Shown: positions 63,481-64,000 of the stretch, one piece after another
Position numbering within the stretch: position 1 is the first letter of the stretch
Layout: every line of letters begins with the position of its first letter
DNA from: Eonycteris spelaea
Lineage: Eukaryota; Chordata; Mammalia; Chiroptera; Pteropodidae
DNA length: 64,000 nucleotides
NCBI GenBank assembly: GCA_003508835.1
Contig: PUFA01000166.1
Span: 2,032,001 to 2,096,000, forward strand
Direction of reading: 5' to 3'
The notes under the pieces: generated by a model
What the model was told of the DNA's origin: nothing
Database searches by the model: none
What the model saw: only the letters and a program-made list of their open reading frames with translations
Program-made: the position numbers and the translations under genes

Positions 63481-63795
63481 AGGAAGCTGAAGTGGAATGT
63501 GGTCCTATAAGGGTGAGGAGAAATTCAATCTGAATGAGGGCTCACAAGCTTGGCGTGGGGACAGACCTCAAGGATGCAGTGGAGTGCACTGGATGTGTCC
63601 TGTGCGCAGACCCGGATACCGTCTTCTTGTCCAAAAGCAATTTGGACTTTGGACTTTGGAGAAGCCCTTATAGAGAAGGGTTCAAATAAAAAATGCATAC
63701 TGCTAGCATTCCTACAGCTACTGAGGGCACAAGGCAGACTACTAAATCGGCAGGTCATTCTCTTTACCAGTTTAACAGGAGGATGATTAGAACCT
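63481..63795. other. Intergenic DNA, nothing recognised
   Basis: Holds a small tandem of the heptamer tttggac (about 63640-63660) and two opposed frames of 77-78 codons without motif. Confidence 0.5.
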
Positions 63796-63797
63796 AA

Positions 63798-63995
63798 GCA
63801 TAATCACTTTACATTCATTATCTTATTTGATCCACACAACAATTACACTGTAAAGTAACTATTATTATTCCCATTTCACAGATGAAGAAAACTGATGCCT
63901 AGAGAGCTTATATGATGCCTAAGCTCACAGGGCTGTGAAGTGGCAGAGAAAGACTACTTGATGCTAAAGCCAGTGCTCCTCCCAGCCTGCCACAC
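63798..63995 (-). mobile_element. MIR SINE
   Basis: 'cacttttacattcattatct'-like start, then 'cccatttcacagatgaagaa', 'aagctcacagggctgtgaag' and 'atgctaaagccagtgctcct': antisense MIR running to the window end. Confidence 0.9.
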
Positions 63996-64000
63996 TTCCC

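Overview
This window looks like a gene-poor, AT-rich piece of a placental mammal chromosome. It is built almost entirely from interspersed repeats of several ages plus unique intergenic DNA. I found no convincing protein-coding gene, tRNA, rRNA, CRISPR array or bacterial-style operon. The many short open frames are chance frames, repeat remnants or antisense shadows. L1, L2, MIR, MER5A, MLT1-type LTR and RTE-type sequences together point to a placental mammal. The L1 3' ends near 34.9, 38.0 and 54.65 kb (a tail of the type 'attaaccaatgtcacccc' before the poly-A) resemble L1 ends I associate with bats. I saw no vespertilionid-type Ves SINE, which would fit a yinpterochiropteran bat. That lineage call is an inference from memory, not a search result.

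Layout. 1-5.4 kb: a nearly full-length but broken L1 on the minus strand, including its 5' UTR. 5.4-12.8 kb: unique DNA with MIR, MER5A and L2 relics. 12.86 to about 15.1 kb: a processed pseudogene of EEF1A1 on the plus strand, starting at the 5'-terminal pyrimidine tract of the mRNA and probably flanked by a 9-bp target-site duplication. 15-29.2 kb: a dense field of L2, MIR, MER5A, an L1 3' end and an RTE-type LINE tail, with two short insertions that look copied from nearby DNA. 29.6-32.2 kb: an old L1/HAL1-like element split by a minus-strand solo LTR. 32-41.7 kb: mostly unique DNA with L1 fragments. 41.7-45.6 kb: a HAL1/L1-like element interrupted by an MLT1-type LTR and a second LTR-like insert. 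47.8-50.2 kb: a 5'-truncated L1 with matching 9-bp target-site duplications. 50-64 kb: MIRs, two minus-strand L1 fragments (the later one split by a third LTR-like insert), microsatellites and a long L2.

The genes do not work together in any pathway. What the window records is a history of insertions: L2 and MIR first, then HAL1 and older L1s, then LTRs landing inside them, then younger L1s and the EEF1A1 retrocopy. The observations most worth a second look are an exact 49-bp direct repeat (19126-19174 and 20028-20076), whose second copy interrupts an L2, and a 69-bp insertion at 22915-22983 that joins two blocks found separately at 24.3 and 24.6 kb. I found no sign of an undescribed biological system.
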